From positions 3,748,037 through 3,812,036 of the forward strand of contig NZ_BDUD01000001.1 in assembly GCF_003113895.1 (NCBI RefSeq): a stretch of 64,000 nucleotides of DNA, written 5' to 3'. The position numbers and the translations under genes were made by a program. The stretch comes from Nostoc commune NIES-4072 (GTDB taxonomy: Bacteria > Cyanobacteriota > Cyanobacteriia > Cyanobacteriales > Nostocaceae). The notes beneath the pieces were generated by a model. That model searched no databases. It saw only the letters and a list, made by a program, of their open reading frames with translations, and was not told where the DNA came from. Positions 43,401 through 50,861 of the stretch are shown piece after piece; position 1 is the first letter of the stretch; every line of letters starts with the position of its first letter.

Positions 43401-44894
43401 GGTTCTTTATCGTTACAAGATGGCGCTCAACTTGTTGCCTCAACTTCGGGACTTGGGAATGCAGGGAATGTAACAGTGCGGGCACTTGATGCTGTTTCCC
43501 TTGTAGATAATGCTAGCATCTTCAGCACGGTGTCAGCAGGGGGTGTAGGTAAAGGTGGCAATATCGACATCAATGCGGCAACACTATCACTATTTGATGG
43601 CGCTCAACTGCTAACTCTTACTGATGATGCATCTGCAACAGCGCCAGCAGGACGGGGGGATGCGGGAAATGTCAATATAAATGTTACAGGTATTGTTGAT
43701 ATTGCTGGACAGAAAAACGGTTTTAGCAGTGGGATTGGCAGCAATCTGCAAACGGGGGCAGTTGGCAATGGGGGTAATATTACTATAAATTCTGGTTCTT
43801 TCTCATTACAAAATGGCGCTCAACTTGCTGCCTCAACTTCGGGACTTGGGAATGCAGGCACAATTAAAGTTAATGCTGCTGATTTTTTCACCATTTCTAG
43901 CAACAGTTCAAACATTAACACTGGCTTGTTTGTGAACTCCCAAAGTCCGACGGGTACTGCTGGAGATATTATCGTCACCTCACCTAGAGTTACTTTAGAC
44001 AACGGTGGCACACTCAATGCCCAATCTGCATCAGGTAACGGTGGCGACATAAACTTACAAACTGATTTACTGCTTCTGCGTCGTGGCGCTTCCATTACCA
44101 CCACCGCAGGCACAGCACTAGCTGGTGGTAATGGTGGCAACATCACTATCAATGCCCCGTCAGGCTTCATTGTTGCTGTCCCAAACGAAGATAGCGACAT
44201 CACTGCTAATGCCTACACAGGCAGTGGTGGGAGAGTAGATATTCGAGCCTTTGGTATCTATGGCATTCAAAAGAGCCAATTCCCAACTTCTCTTTCGGAT
44301 ATCACCGCTAGTTCTGAGTTTGGTGTAAACGGTACTGTAGAACTTAACACGCCGGATATTGACCCTAACAGTGGCTTAGTCAACCTGCCAGCCGTACCAG
44401 TTGATACCCAAGTAGCACAGACTTGTCAAGCTGGTGGAAATTTAGCTAAAAGCAGTTTTACAATCACTGGACGCGGTGGCTTACCACCTAATCCGGGTGA
44501 AGCCCTCAGCGCTGACGCAGTGCAGGTAGATTTGGTGACTCTCAATCCGAAGGGCGATCCCCCCGATCGCTCATATTCTACCAGCAAAATAACTACCCCT
44601 GCACCAGAACCGATCATAGAAGCTACTGGTTTGACGCTAAACCAAAAAGGAGAAGTCGTCCTGACAGCAAATCTTCCCAAGACTTCTTGCATAAGTCGGG
44701 AAAAGGGGAAGGTGGGGACCCCTCTGGGGATAAGGGGCGGGGGGAAGGGGAAAAGTTCTGTATTGTCCCCTTCCCCTTTAACCTTTACCCTTTTCCCCCT
44801 CTTGCAAAAAACACTTTTGCAAGAGGTCTCCACCACTACGCCCCATACTCCTTGGTTGAAGCCTGCATCTTGCAAAGCAATTCGTAATTCGTAA
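40404..44894 (+). CDS. Giant filamentous-haemagglutinin (TPS) exoprotein 3
   Basis: This 1496-residue paralogue of exoprotein 2 has a signal peptide ending CAFA and a TPS domain with NPNGIVFGKNAQLNIGGSFV. Seven modules of about 130 residues start with G(N/T)GGNITI(D/N)SGS at about 41419, 41806, 42199, 42595, 42982, 43372 and 43765. Several modules are nearly identical at the DNA level, so the gene likely gains and loses them by recombination. Near the C-terminus, 51 residues (KTSCISREKGK...LLQEVS) have no counterpart in exoprotein 2; they are encoded by an inserted inverted-repeat element that kept the frame. The last codons and the stop come from a GTAATTC heptamer run. Confidence 0.9.
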   Translation: MSKINIRWGWFIGIAICGSSIGSTNCAFAQITPDGTLPNNSIVTPDGSTLNITGGTPVGSNLFHSFSKFSVPFGGTAFFNNSVNIQNIISRVTGGSRSDIDGIIRTNPTANLFLINPNGIVFGKNAQLNIGGSFVATTANALQFGNRGFFSASEKNIPSPLLTINPSALLFNQINQNAVIQNNSIAFAGQDPTGFFDVFGLRVPDGKSLLLVGGNVSMDEGQLNAYSGRVELGGLAKPGTVALSVDGDNLSLRFPENVARTSVSLTNQAGIYVEGAGGGNIAVNAFNLEILGGSVLNGGIGSGLGTSETVAEDITLNATGSIKVAGSIVANLVQTGSKGNGGNITIDSGSFSLQDGAQLTASTVGQGNAGNVTVRARDALSLADANIFSRVDAGGVGKGGNIDINAATLSLIDGARLQTTTDSASDTEPAGRGDAGNVNVNITGAVDIAGEKNGFSSGIFSRVETETVGNGGNITIDSGSFFLRDGAQLSASTFGQGNAGNVAVRALDAVSLVDNAAILSTVGTGGVGKGGNIDINAATLSIINGAQVLTITREAFATQASGRGDAGNVNVNVTGIVDIAGEKNGILSGIRSSVQTGTVGNGGNITIDSGSFSLQDGAQLVASTFGQGNAGNVTVRALDTVDLADSAGIFSTVSAGGVGKGGNIDINAATLSIINGAQLQTLIREASATQPAGRGDAGNVNVNVTGVVDIAGQKNGFFSTISSDLETGTVGTGGNITIDSGSFSLSDGAQLAASTSGLGNAGNVTVRALDTVTLADAYIFSTVEAGGVGKGGNIDINAVTLSLKDAAQVLTRTDDASATQPAGRGDAGNVNINVTGAIDIAGQKNGFVSGIGSNLETGTVGNGGNITIDSGSFSLSDGAQLAASTSGLGNAGNVTVRALDAVTLADANIFSTVEAGGVGKGGNIDINAAILSLDGAQLLTSTRSAFATQPGGRGDAGNVNINVTGIVDIAGEKNGFVSAIGSRVETGAVGNGGNITINSGSLSLQDGAQLVASTSGLGNAGNVTVRALDAVSLVDNASIFSTVSAGGVGKGGNIDINAATLSLFDGAQLLTLTDDASATAPAGRGDAGNVNINVTGIVDIAGQKNGFSSGIGSNLQTGAVGNGGNITINSGSFSLQNGAQLAASTSGLGNAGTIKVNAADFFTISSNSSNINTGLFVNSQSPTGTAGDIIVTSPRVTLDNGGTLNAQSASGNGGDINLQTDLLLLRRGASITTTAGTALAGGNGGNITINAPSGFIVAVPNEDSDITANAYTGSGGRVDIRAFGIYGIQKSQFPTSLSDITASSEFGVNGTVELNTPDIDPNSGLVNLPAVPVDTQVAQTCQAGGNLAKSSFTITGRGGLPPNPGEALSADAVQVDLVTLNPKGDPPDRSYSTSKITTPAPEPIIEATGLTLNQKGEVVLTANLPKTSCISREKGKVGTPLGIRGGGKGKSSVLSPSPLTFTLFPLLQKTLLQEVSTTTPHTPWLKPASCKAIRNS
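44680..44829. mobile_element. In-frame MITE-like insertion inside FHA gene 3
   Basis: AGACTTCTTGCATAAGT (44680-44696) and ACTTTTGCAAGAGGTCT (44813-44829) are inverted repeats with two mismatches. The 150-bp piece interrupts the sequence CTTCCCACCACTACG that is continuous in FHA gene 2 (about 40011-40025). CCA is duplicated at the junctions, and 150 + 3 bp equals 51 codons, so the frame is kept. The interior is G-rich then C/T-rich and has no stop in the FHA frame. Confidence 0.75.
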
Positions 44895-44910
44895 TTCGTA
44901 ATTCGTAATT
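44879..44910. repeat. ATTCGTA heptamer run
   Basis: About four tandem copies of ATTCGTA cover the end of FHA gene 3 and provide its stop codon. This is the short tandemly repeated heptamer type known from Nostoc-like genomes. Single or double copies also occur near 17040 and 27500. Confidence 0.7.
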
Positions 44911-44950
44911 TAAGAAAGTCAGGTTGCAATCTGGTTTTTATATCGACCTG

Positions 44951-45145
44951 CAATGCCATTGTATTGACTGACAATTCGATTGTATCGGCTGACAATGCCA
45001 TTGCATCACCTAACAATGCGATCGCATCAACTGACAATGCGATTGTATCGACTAACAATACCATTGCATCGGCTGACAATGCGATCGCATCGCCTTACAA
45101 CGTTATTGCATCGCCTAACAATGCCATTGCATCGGCTTACATAAT
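44951..45145. repeat. 21-bp tandem repeat array 3
   Basis: About nine units of the 21-bp family, more diverged than in arrays 1 and 2 (for example AACAATACCATTGCATCGG and AACGTTATTGCATCGCC). Three units carry GCGATCGC inside the dyad. The array follows FHA gene 3, so each junction around the duplicated FHA genes has one. Confidence 0.8.
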
Positions 45146-45295
45146 TTACAGCAGTTTTTATGTTTTTAGACCACACTCTTGATTCCTCTGTGCGTCTGGA
45201 GCGGCTTTGCGTGAGATAAAAAAGATGTGCTACATTTACCCGAAAATAGCTGTAAAAGCCTCCTGTTATCTTTAGAGTTGTAATGGGTATATTAA

Positions 45296-45697
45296 ATGTA
45301 TACTTTATTACGGTATAGATATATGCCTACCCAAGATACAACACGCCGTTTGCCTCCTCAATCAATTAGTCAAGATATTACTTCATTGCACGGTTTTCAA
45401 ACCATCAGCACATACAATACAACCCGTGCTGATGCCTCTGCTGCAAACTTACAGCAAGCTTATCAAACTATGTTGAGTTTTCAACAAGCCGAAATCGAGA
45501 AACTAACTTTATACCGTGCTGCGGCTGATGCTGCGCGATTAGCAGAATGGGAATTTCACAATGCTATATTAGCTATGAAAGAAGTTGTGCGCGGGCAATA
45601 TGGGTCAGACAGCGATCAAGCTCAAGCAGTTGGACTAAAGAAAAAATCAGAACGCAAGCGTTCTAACCGTAAAAAGTCAGTTGCGGCTGTAAGTTAA
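45296..45697 (+). CDS. Conserved hypothetical helical protein
   Basis: This 133-residue product has a proline-rich start (MPTQDTTRRLPPQSISQDIT), a long helical middle (SAANLQQAYQTMLSFQQAEI and AADAARLAEWEFHNAILAMK) and a Lys/Arg-rich tail (KKKSERKRSNRKKS). I recall proteins of this design as conserved hypotheticals of cyanobacteria; the basic tail would suit nucleic-acid binding. The start could be 45296 or the ATG at 45323, where the conserved part begins; neither has a clear ribosome-binding site. It is convergent with the DUF928 gene at 45846. Confidence 0.6.
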   Translation: MYTLLRYRYMPTQDTTRRLPPQSISQDITSLHGFQTISTYNTTRADASAANLQQAYQTMLSFQQAEIEKLTLYRAAADAARLAEWEFHNAILAMKEVVRGQYGSDSDQAQAVGLKKKSERKRSNRKKSVAAVS

Positions 45698-45772
45698 TTA
45701 ACTTAACCAATGAGTCAGTGTAGAGCATCGCTGACTTTTCTCCAAAAGCGATCGCTTTTCACTGCTAATTCT

Positions 45773-45845
45773 GGCGTTGCATAGTTGTGGGACAACTGCC
45801 ATGCAAAGGAAACTCTATAAAATCATCCCACATTTATGCAACGCC
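45773..45845. mobile_element. 73-bp MITE with an 8-bp target duplication
   Basis: Terminal repeats GGCGTTGCATA (45773-45783) and TATGCAACGCC (45835-45845) are perfect. CTAATTCT stands directly on both sides (45765-45772 and 45846-45853). Internal GTGGGA and TCCCAC extend the pairing. The right target copy contains the stop codon of the minus-strand DUF928 gene, so insertion happened exactly at its end. An 8-bp duplication suggests mobilisation by a particular transposase family not present here. Confidence 0.8.
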
Positions 45846-46613
45846 CTAATTCTTAAGATTGCAGCACTCTACTTTTGGTTCAGTTGCAAAATCATTCAAA
45901 CCCACAGCTTTCAACAGCGCCCTCCAAGAAGTATCTTGCGAATTGGTGCGACGCAATTCACTAGCAGCACTCAGCGCTTCATACCAAATACCATTAGCTG
46001 CATAAAGATTTACTTGCTGGCTTGGTGTTGCTTTTTCCAATTGAGTTTTCAAAGCAGGTTTTAGTTGCTCCCGTTTTACATAACCTTCAACATTAGCAAT
46101 AATTTGCTTATCCTTCTGACAGTAGATGTTAAAATACCATCGGTATTGCTTGCCAATCTCTAAAGGTGCTGCAATTGAAGGCAAGCGAAGGTTTATTATT
46201 CCTGGTGTCCCCGTTAAAGAAGTTTTGTAAGTAGTCTGATTTTGTGCTTCATCTTCTAGGACAAACTCTCCAGATGCAAAGTCAGATGGATAAGGAACAT
46301 AGAATACAAAACTAGGATGCTCTCTGATCGTGGTTCCAAACACTAATTCTGAGTTTGAATAAACAGGTACTAAAGCTGTGAGCCGCTTTTGAGAAGAAGT
46401 CAGTGGCTTATTCATATCCTGACCACAGCCACGACTACCTGCTTCTCCTCGCTTACCTGGTTCGCCAATATCTTTTGGTGGAGGTGGGGCAGCGAAAATC
46501 AATGATTGTTCTAATTGTCCATTGGATGCAGGCTGTGCCTGCACACCTATAGAGCTAAGAAATGTTAAACTAACGGCGAGGAAAATTTGAATCTTTTGCA
46601 TAGAGAATTTCAT
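45846..46613 (-). CDS. Exported DUF928 protein, copy 1
   Basis: This 255-residue protein has a signal peptide (cleavage near VQAQP). A proline/glycine-rich stretch APPPPKDIGEPGKRGEAGSR, ending in a cysteine, is typical of DUF928. The folded domain contains LTALVPV, HPSFVFYVPYP and QYRWYFNIYC, and the end has NGIWYEALSAASELR. DUF928 proteins are periplasmic and uncharacterised. It is the last gene of a four-gene minus-strand unit, 26 bp after the CHAT-CHASE2 gene. Its paralogue at 55120 sits in the same relative place in the second cluster, which argues that the set functions together. Confidence 0.88.
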   Translation of the reverse strand: MKFSMQKIQIFLAVSLTFLSSIGVQAQPASNGQLEQSLIFAAPPPPKDIGEPGKRGEAGSRGCGQDMNKPLTSSQKRLTALVPVYSNSELVFGTTIREHPSFVFYVPYPSDFASGEFVLEDEAQNQTTYKTSLTGTPGIINLRLPSIAAPLEIGKQYRWYFNIYCQKDKQIIANVEGYVKREQLKPALKTQLEKATPSQQVNLYAANGIWYEALSAASELRRTNSQDTSWRALLKAVGLNDFATEPKVECCNLKN

Positions 46614-46639
46614 CTTTTTTATTCCTCAAGTAGTAAAAA

Positions 46640-48976
46640 TCAGTTGTCGTTGCTTTGTTGTGAAAACAAATAAATTGCCACTGTGCCGCCAGTAGCTACT
46701 AAAACCAAAGCTGATGGAACTAGGGGAACCCAAATTCCTTGGTAAAAGAGAATTAAGCAAAAAGCGTATAAGACTCCAAGTACACCTCCTGCTGCTAGTA
46801 CTAAATATAGTCTTGAGCGATCGCTTGCTGCGATCGCCACTGATCCGGCTGCGGCAAACGCACCTCCAACCACTGACCAACTCCAAACCCACAAAACTTC
46901 CCCCCAAACTGGCAAAACAGATATCAAAGGTCGCCCATCCATCACCGCACTCACCAGCTGACTTACCATTTGTGCTTGCAGAACCACTCCTGGTATCTCT
47001 TCGGAAAAACCTTGCCCAGTCATGTAAGGGGTAGGACTATAATCACGAAAGCTTTGGGCAGTAGTACCAATGAGAACAATTCGGTCTTTGACTTGTTCAG
47101 GGTTGACTTTCCCCTTGAGAACATCTGTGAGCGTGACTTTAGGAGCAATTTCTCCAGGAGAACCTTGGACAGACCGGTAATTAAGCAACATTTGGTAGCC
47201 CCGTGTATCCGCTTGTTGATAGCCACCCATCTGAGGCTGCAACCGCTTAAAAATGACCTTGCCTAACTGCAAATCCCCAGAATCAGTGTATTTGGCAGAG
47301 ATACCTTTTGCCTCTAAATAGTGGAATGCCAATTGGGCATTAAGGGCGTAGCGTGCAGTACAAGGGGAGGTTACGTCTGCTGGTTGCATTGCCAATAAAT
47401 GACGACGCAGAACGTGGTCTGAGTCTGGGATAATATCACTAAATCCTTGACGTTCTACCGTCACCCCCAAAGGAGCTGAAATTCCAGGACGTTCTTTTGT
47501 GAGTTCTTGAACTTTGCAAATTGCAAAAAGCTTGTCATCTGTTTTCAACCTAGTTGCCAAAGAAGCTTGGTTGCGTTGTGATGGCTGATCGTGATAAATA
47601 TCCAAGCCAATGGCTTTGGGTTCCAAGTGTGCAAGTTTTTCCAAAAGTCTGGTTAGTGCTAGCTCCGATAGCGACCCTCTTCTTTCCTTTTGTTCTGGTA
47701 ACTGAAAATCTTCTTCGGTGACAGTGATTATCAACAGGCGCGGATCTTGCTTTTCTTGAGGACGCGATCGCATTAATTGATCGTAAGCTTGTAACTCCCA
47801 TGTTTGCAATCTTCCCATTTGCCGGACTCCTAGCACGCTAATGGTGAGCATCACGCTCATGAGCAATCCCCTTATCAGTAAGCTGCTGTTAGATTTAATT
47901 AGGGGCTTTGGCCAAGTCATCGGTATGGCAACAGGATTTTCACAAATTATCGGCAACCAACTTGCCCCTGGAAATTTGTCCTCTAATCCTTGCAGTTTTT
48001 CTCTGGCAGTGCGAACTGCAATATATAAAGATACGCCTGAAGAAAAAGCTGCCAGAAAATGTTTTAAAAATGCTTGTGCCACAAGATCCGGCACAGGTTC
48101 TCGCATGACAATAATTTGGGGAATATGTAAATCTTGTAGTTCTCGCGCTAATCCCAATCCATCACAGGAGTTGAAAATCGCTAACTGTAACCCATTGGTG
48201 ACAGCATTTCTCAGGGCATATTTCAGGTCTGCAATCGTTAAACTATCTTTGTCATTGATATAGATGCGACCAGTCTCACCCTCGCTTTTACTATGACCAG
48301 CGAAAAATAAAATGTTCCAAGGTTGGTTCCACAGCTGATCGTTGATGCGATCGCGTTGGGGCTGTGTCAAAAAGGTTGTGGTAGCATTAGGTAATTTTTT
48401 TAGTAATTCGCAGTCTTCGTCTACATTAATATCAGTTTTATCGCCCAAAACCGCCAATATGTTAATTTTGTGCCTGTAGGTAGATGTCTGCAATCTAGTT
48501 ACTTGTTCTAACTCTGGAAGACTCAAAGCTACTTCGGCTTTGGTGTAGTCCAAATCAAGCAAATCCCATAGATGCCAAGGAATTTTCTCTAGCTGCATAG
48601 AAGCAGTGCGAATCAGCACTCGTACTTCTTCATTGGGCATTAAGTGTTTCAGCCATTTTTCCCGAATCCGCCAAAATGACTCTGACTTTAGCCAGTGATT
48701 TAAGTGCGATCGCAACTCACAAGCTTTGTTTTGACACTCATCACGCCGTTGGCTAATAGAACCATCGTAAATAATTTTTTTGGCTTTGAGGCGAGCACTT
48801 CCTAGACTACAATAGGTTGACCGCCACTCATCAATTACTTTAGCTATTTCTAGATTGGCAGGTAAATGACCAGAGGTTTCTATGCTGGGGCGTTTGCCAT
48901 CTTCTCCAATCTCCAGCGTCACCCGCACCCCTAACTCCAAATCGCCATCTAGCTTCAGAACAACTAACTTTCCCAT
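46640..48976 (-). CDS. CHAT-CHASE2 membrane signalling protein, copy 1
   Basis: A protein of about 778 residues. The N-terminal half is cytoplasmic, with a CHAT caspase-like domain whose dyad is H228 (LFFAGHSKSE) and C271 (IFNSCDGLG). A membrane helix near residue 365 leads into an extracytoplasmic CHASE2 sensor (about 385-670; LLIITVTEEDF, AIGLDIYHD, DRIVLIGTTAQSFRDYSPTP). Three membrane helices close the protein, with no kinase or cyclase after them. So the output is probably the CHAT protease controlled by an external signal; this is inference. ATG at 48976 is chosen because AGGGGTG precedes it and the paralogue starts with the same MGKLVVLK; a start at 48985 is possible. Confidence 0.9.
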   Translation of the reverse strand: MGKLVVLKLDGDLELGVRVTLEIGEDGKRPSIETSGHLPANLEIAKVIDEWRSTYCSLGSARLKAKKIIYDGSISQRRDECQNKACELRSHLNHWLKSESFWRIREKWLKHLMPNEEVRVLIRTASMQLEKIPWHLWDLLDLDYTKAEVALSLPELEQVTRLQTSTYRHKINILAVLGDKTDINVDEDCELLKKLPNATTTFLTQPQRDRINDQLWNQPWNILFFAGHSKSEGETGRIYINDKDSLTIADLKYALRNAVTNGLQLAIFNSCDGLGLARELQDLHIPQIIVMREPVPDLVAQAFLKHFLAAFSSGVSLYIAVRTAREKLQGLEDKFPGASWLPIICENPVAIPMTWPKPLIKSNSSLLIRGLLMSVMLTISVLGVRQMGRLQTWELQAYDQLMRSRPQEKQDPRLLIITVTEEDFQLPEQKERRGSLSELALTRLLEKLAHLEPKAIGLDIYHDQPSQRNQASLATRLKTDDKLFAICKVQELTKERPGISAPLGVTVERQGFSDIIPDSDHVLRRHLLAMQPADVTSPCTARYALNAQLAFHYLEAKGISAKYTDSGDLQLGKVIFKRLQPQMGGYQQADTRGYQMLLNYRSVQGSPGEIAPKVTLTDVLKGKVNPEQVKDRIVLIGTTAQSFRDYSPTPYMTGQGFSEEIPGVVLQAQMVSQLVSAVMDGRPLISVLPVWGEVLWVWSWSVVGGAFAAAGSVAIAASDRSRLYLVLAAGGVLGVLYAFCLILFYQGIWVPLVPSALVLVATGGTVAIYLFSQQSNDN

Positions 48977-49002
48977 TTGCAGCACCCCTATTGTTTTTCG
49001 CT

Positions 49003-49974
49003 TCAGATGAGAAAACTTTCTATCACGCTAATATTCCCTAAGACTAATTTAATACTAAAACGTTCTCCCACATCGCCACTAAACTGTAATTGAATATTTT
49101 TATTACTGCTTCTAGTTTGCGCTTCCATAATAGATTCTCCCTCTACTCCTTCAAAATCAATTACCATCAGTTGAAGATTTGGTGGCAGATAATTTTCTCC
49201 CCATATAGGATGCACTTCTACGATAATGTCTATTTCCTGCTGATTCTCTTGAATAAAGCCAACGACTAGAATTACAGATTGAATTATTCCTGTTTTTCCT
49301 AAATCAATCAGCTTACCTCTGCTAACAAAAGAACCATTAGCACTTCTTAGATTCCAATCTGCATTAGCCCATTGATTATCAAAGAGAGTTTCAACTTCTT
49401 GCCAACCAACCTCAAAAACATTTTCCAACCATTGTTTCAATTTAATTAAAGTCTTGTTGTCAGTGGGCAATTGAGAAACTAACTCAGCTTGCCTCACTTG
49501 AGTAAGTTCTTCTAAATACTCCAGTAGATTGTCCAAAGGTTGCAAATGCTTGATTGGTAACAAATCAGTTTCTACCTTTCTGACAAATCCCAGCAGCGTT
49601 GCTTCTCGAAATGATTTCTTTATCTGCACAGCCACATAGCCAATTCGATTTGACTGTACTTCAGGCGGTATGTCAATAAATTGTGCATCTTCAAACACTG
49701 GGCGACATTCTAACGAACCCAAGTTTTTTAGCGACAAATCAGCTACATCCATAAGTGTTTGCTGTACAGGGTTCCAACTATCGCTTTTGTCTAAGTCTGT
49801 CTCAAATCCCATGTATTGTAGATAAGAGTTTACAAAAGACACGGACAAAGTATTGAGATAAACTTGTTCAGCTTTTTTTTGCGTGACTTGTCGCCTACAT
49901 AACTCTTCTGCTCGATGTCTTCCGTCTGGCGGTATAGGGCCTGTAAATTTTAAAGAATCTGCGATTTTCTCCAT
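49003..49974 (-). CDS. DUF1822 protein, copy 1
   Basis: This 323-residue soluble protein of the DUF1822 family is of unknown function and found mostly in cyanobacteria. Typical blocks are KAEQVYLNTLSVSFVNSYL (residues 34-52), LGSLECRPV, IPPEVQSNRIGYVAVQI and the C-terminal NIQLQFSGDVGERFSIKL. It lies between the sigma-like gene (34 bp upstream) and the CHAT-CHASE2 gene (26 bp downstream), all on the minus strand, so the four genes form one operon. The copy at 51414 shares the same blocks and the same neighbour order. It could be an adaptor or substrate for the CHAT domain; no enzymatic motif is visible. Confidence 0.88.
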   Translation of the reverse strand: MEKIADSLKFTGPIPPDGRHRAEELCRRQVTQKKAEQVYLNTLSVSFVNSYLQYMGFETDLDKSDSWNPVQQTLMDVADLSLKNLGSLECRPVFEDAQFIDIPPEVQSNRIGYVAVQIKKSFREATLLGFVRKVETDLLPIKHLQPLDNLLEYLEELTQVRQAELVSQLPTDNKTLIKLKQWLENVFEVGWQEVETLFDNQWANADWNLRSANGSFVSRGKLIDLGKTGIIQSVILVVGFIQENQQEIDIIVEVHPIWGENYLPPNLQLMVIDFEGVEGESIMEAQTRSSNKNIQLQFSGDVGERFSIKLVLGNISVIESFLI

Positions 49975-50008
49975 ATTTTTTGACCAGAGGGTTAAAGTTT
50001 CTTAAATA

Positions 50009-50653
50009 TTAAATACATATATATTCTTGGAGTTTCTCAGTAAACTTTTTCAGGCATCGTTGGTAGAAACTATGTAGAGATGTGATTCCAATCCCCCATT
50101 CTGCCGAAATCTCTTTCCAGGAAATTCCAGAATATCTTCTTTTAGCTATAGCTTGAAAGTTTGCCTCTGGATGACCTTTTATATGTTCTTTGCCAAAAAT
50201 AAACTCTGGATCAGATTCTATACATTCTATTATTTGTTCAGATAATGACATTGTTTGAGATTGAGATGATGGGATATTTTCTAGATGAGAGTCTTCAAGA
50301 TTTATTTCATTTCCTTTGCCGATAACTTTGGGGATAGCTTCTGGAAAAAAGCGTTTACTCAATAGCATGTTTACCCAAGTTAGAACTTCGCCGCGTTCTG
50401 GGTCATACTTATTAATATTGTTATCTTGGCAAAGATAGAAAAATAAATTTTGTACCGCCTCATCATAAATATCTTCATAAAGTAGTTGAAATTGGCCTTT
50501 ATAAGGATGAATAAGTCTACCCGACTGCCAAATGGCATTCATCAGCCGGGTTAAGGCTACCCGTTGTTCCTTAGTTGCCTGTGGGTGTTGTTGGGCTTTG
50601 AGCGCTAATTCTTTAAGTTGTACATCTTGTTGTTTTCTCCAGTCATTAGTCAT
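50009..50653 (-). CDS. Sigma-70-like transcription factor heading the CHAT-CHASE2 operon
   Basis: This 214-residue protein has a sigma region 2-like part (LLYEDIYDEAVQNLFFYLCQ, then NKYDPERGEVLTWVNMLLSK). After a linker comes a region 4-like helix-turn-helix (AIAKRRYSGISWKEISAEWG, then ITSLHSFYQRCLKKF). It is shorter than standard sigma factors and close to the ECF type. The ATG at 50653 is preferred because GAGGTC precedes it and the conserved MTNDWRKQQD begins there; a longer frame reaches 50737. It likely directs RNA polymerase to promoters of this or related clusters. No anti-sigma gene is evident, although DUF1822 or the CHAT protein could play that part. Confidence 0.75.
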   Translation of the reverse strand: MTNDWRKQQDVQLKELALKAQQHPQATKEQRVALTRLMNAIWQSGRLIHPYKGQFQLLYEDIYDEAVQNLFFYLCQDNNINKYDPERGEVLTWVNMLLSKRFFPEAIPKVIGKGNEINLEDSHLENIPSSQSQTMSLSEQIIECIESDPEFIFGKEHIKGHPEANFQAIAKRRYSGISWKEISAEWGIGITSLHSFYQRCLKKFTEKLQEYICI

Positions 50654-50759
50654 AAAAGACCTCAAGTTCAAACGCACCAACTTGCGAATCTGTATATATC
50701 TCATATATAGATTGCGATTTTTACACAAACTAGCCACAATCGTTACAAAACTTTTCGCT

Positions 50760-50861
50760 CAGAGATTAAAGAAATGTAAGTAAGTATTAATACTGCTTAG
50801 TTAAGGAATTCAGAGATTAAAAAAATGTAAGTAGGTATTAATACTGCTTAGTTAAGGAATT
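50760..50861. promoter_or_regulatory. 51-bp tandem duplication with palindromes, upstream of the sigma-like gene
   Basis: Two direct copies (50760-50810 and 50811-50861) differ at few positions. Each contains a palindrome: AGTATTAATACT at 50783-50794 and GGTATTAATACT at 50834-50845. They lie about 110-210 bp before the start of the minus-strand operon and 550 bp before the plus-strand one. Position, duplication and dyad symmetry suggest an operator or activator site; the binding protein is unknown. Confidence 0.55.

Noticed and set aside
28211..44203. Many minus-strand open frames inside the FHA genes
   Set aside because: They are mirror readings of the glycine/asparagine/serine-rich repeats, have proline-rich low-complexity products, and lack start signals.
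35634..45145. CRISPR array
   Set aside because: Units of 21 bp follow each other directly without unique spacers, and no cas gene is present.
45777..46064. 95-codon plus-strand frame opposite the DUF928 gene
   Set aside because: It starts in the 73-bp MITE and continues antisense to a recognised gene.
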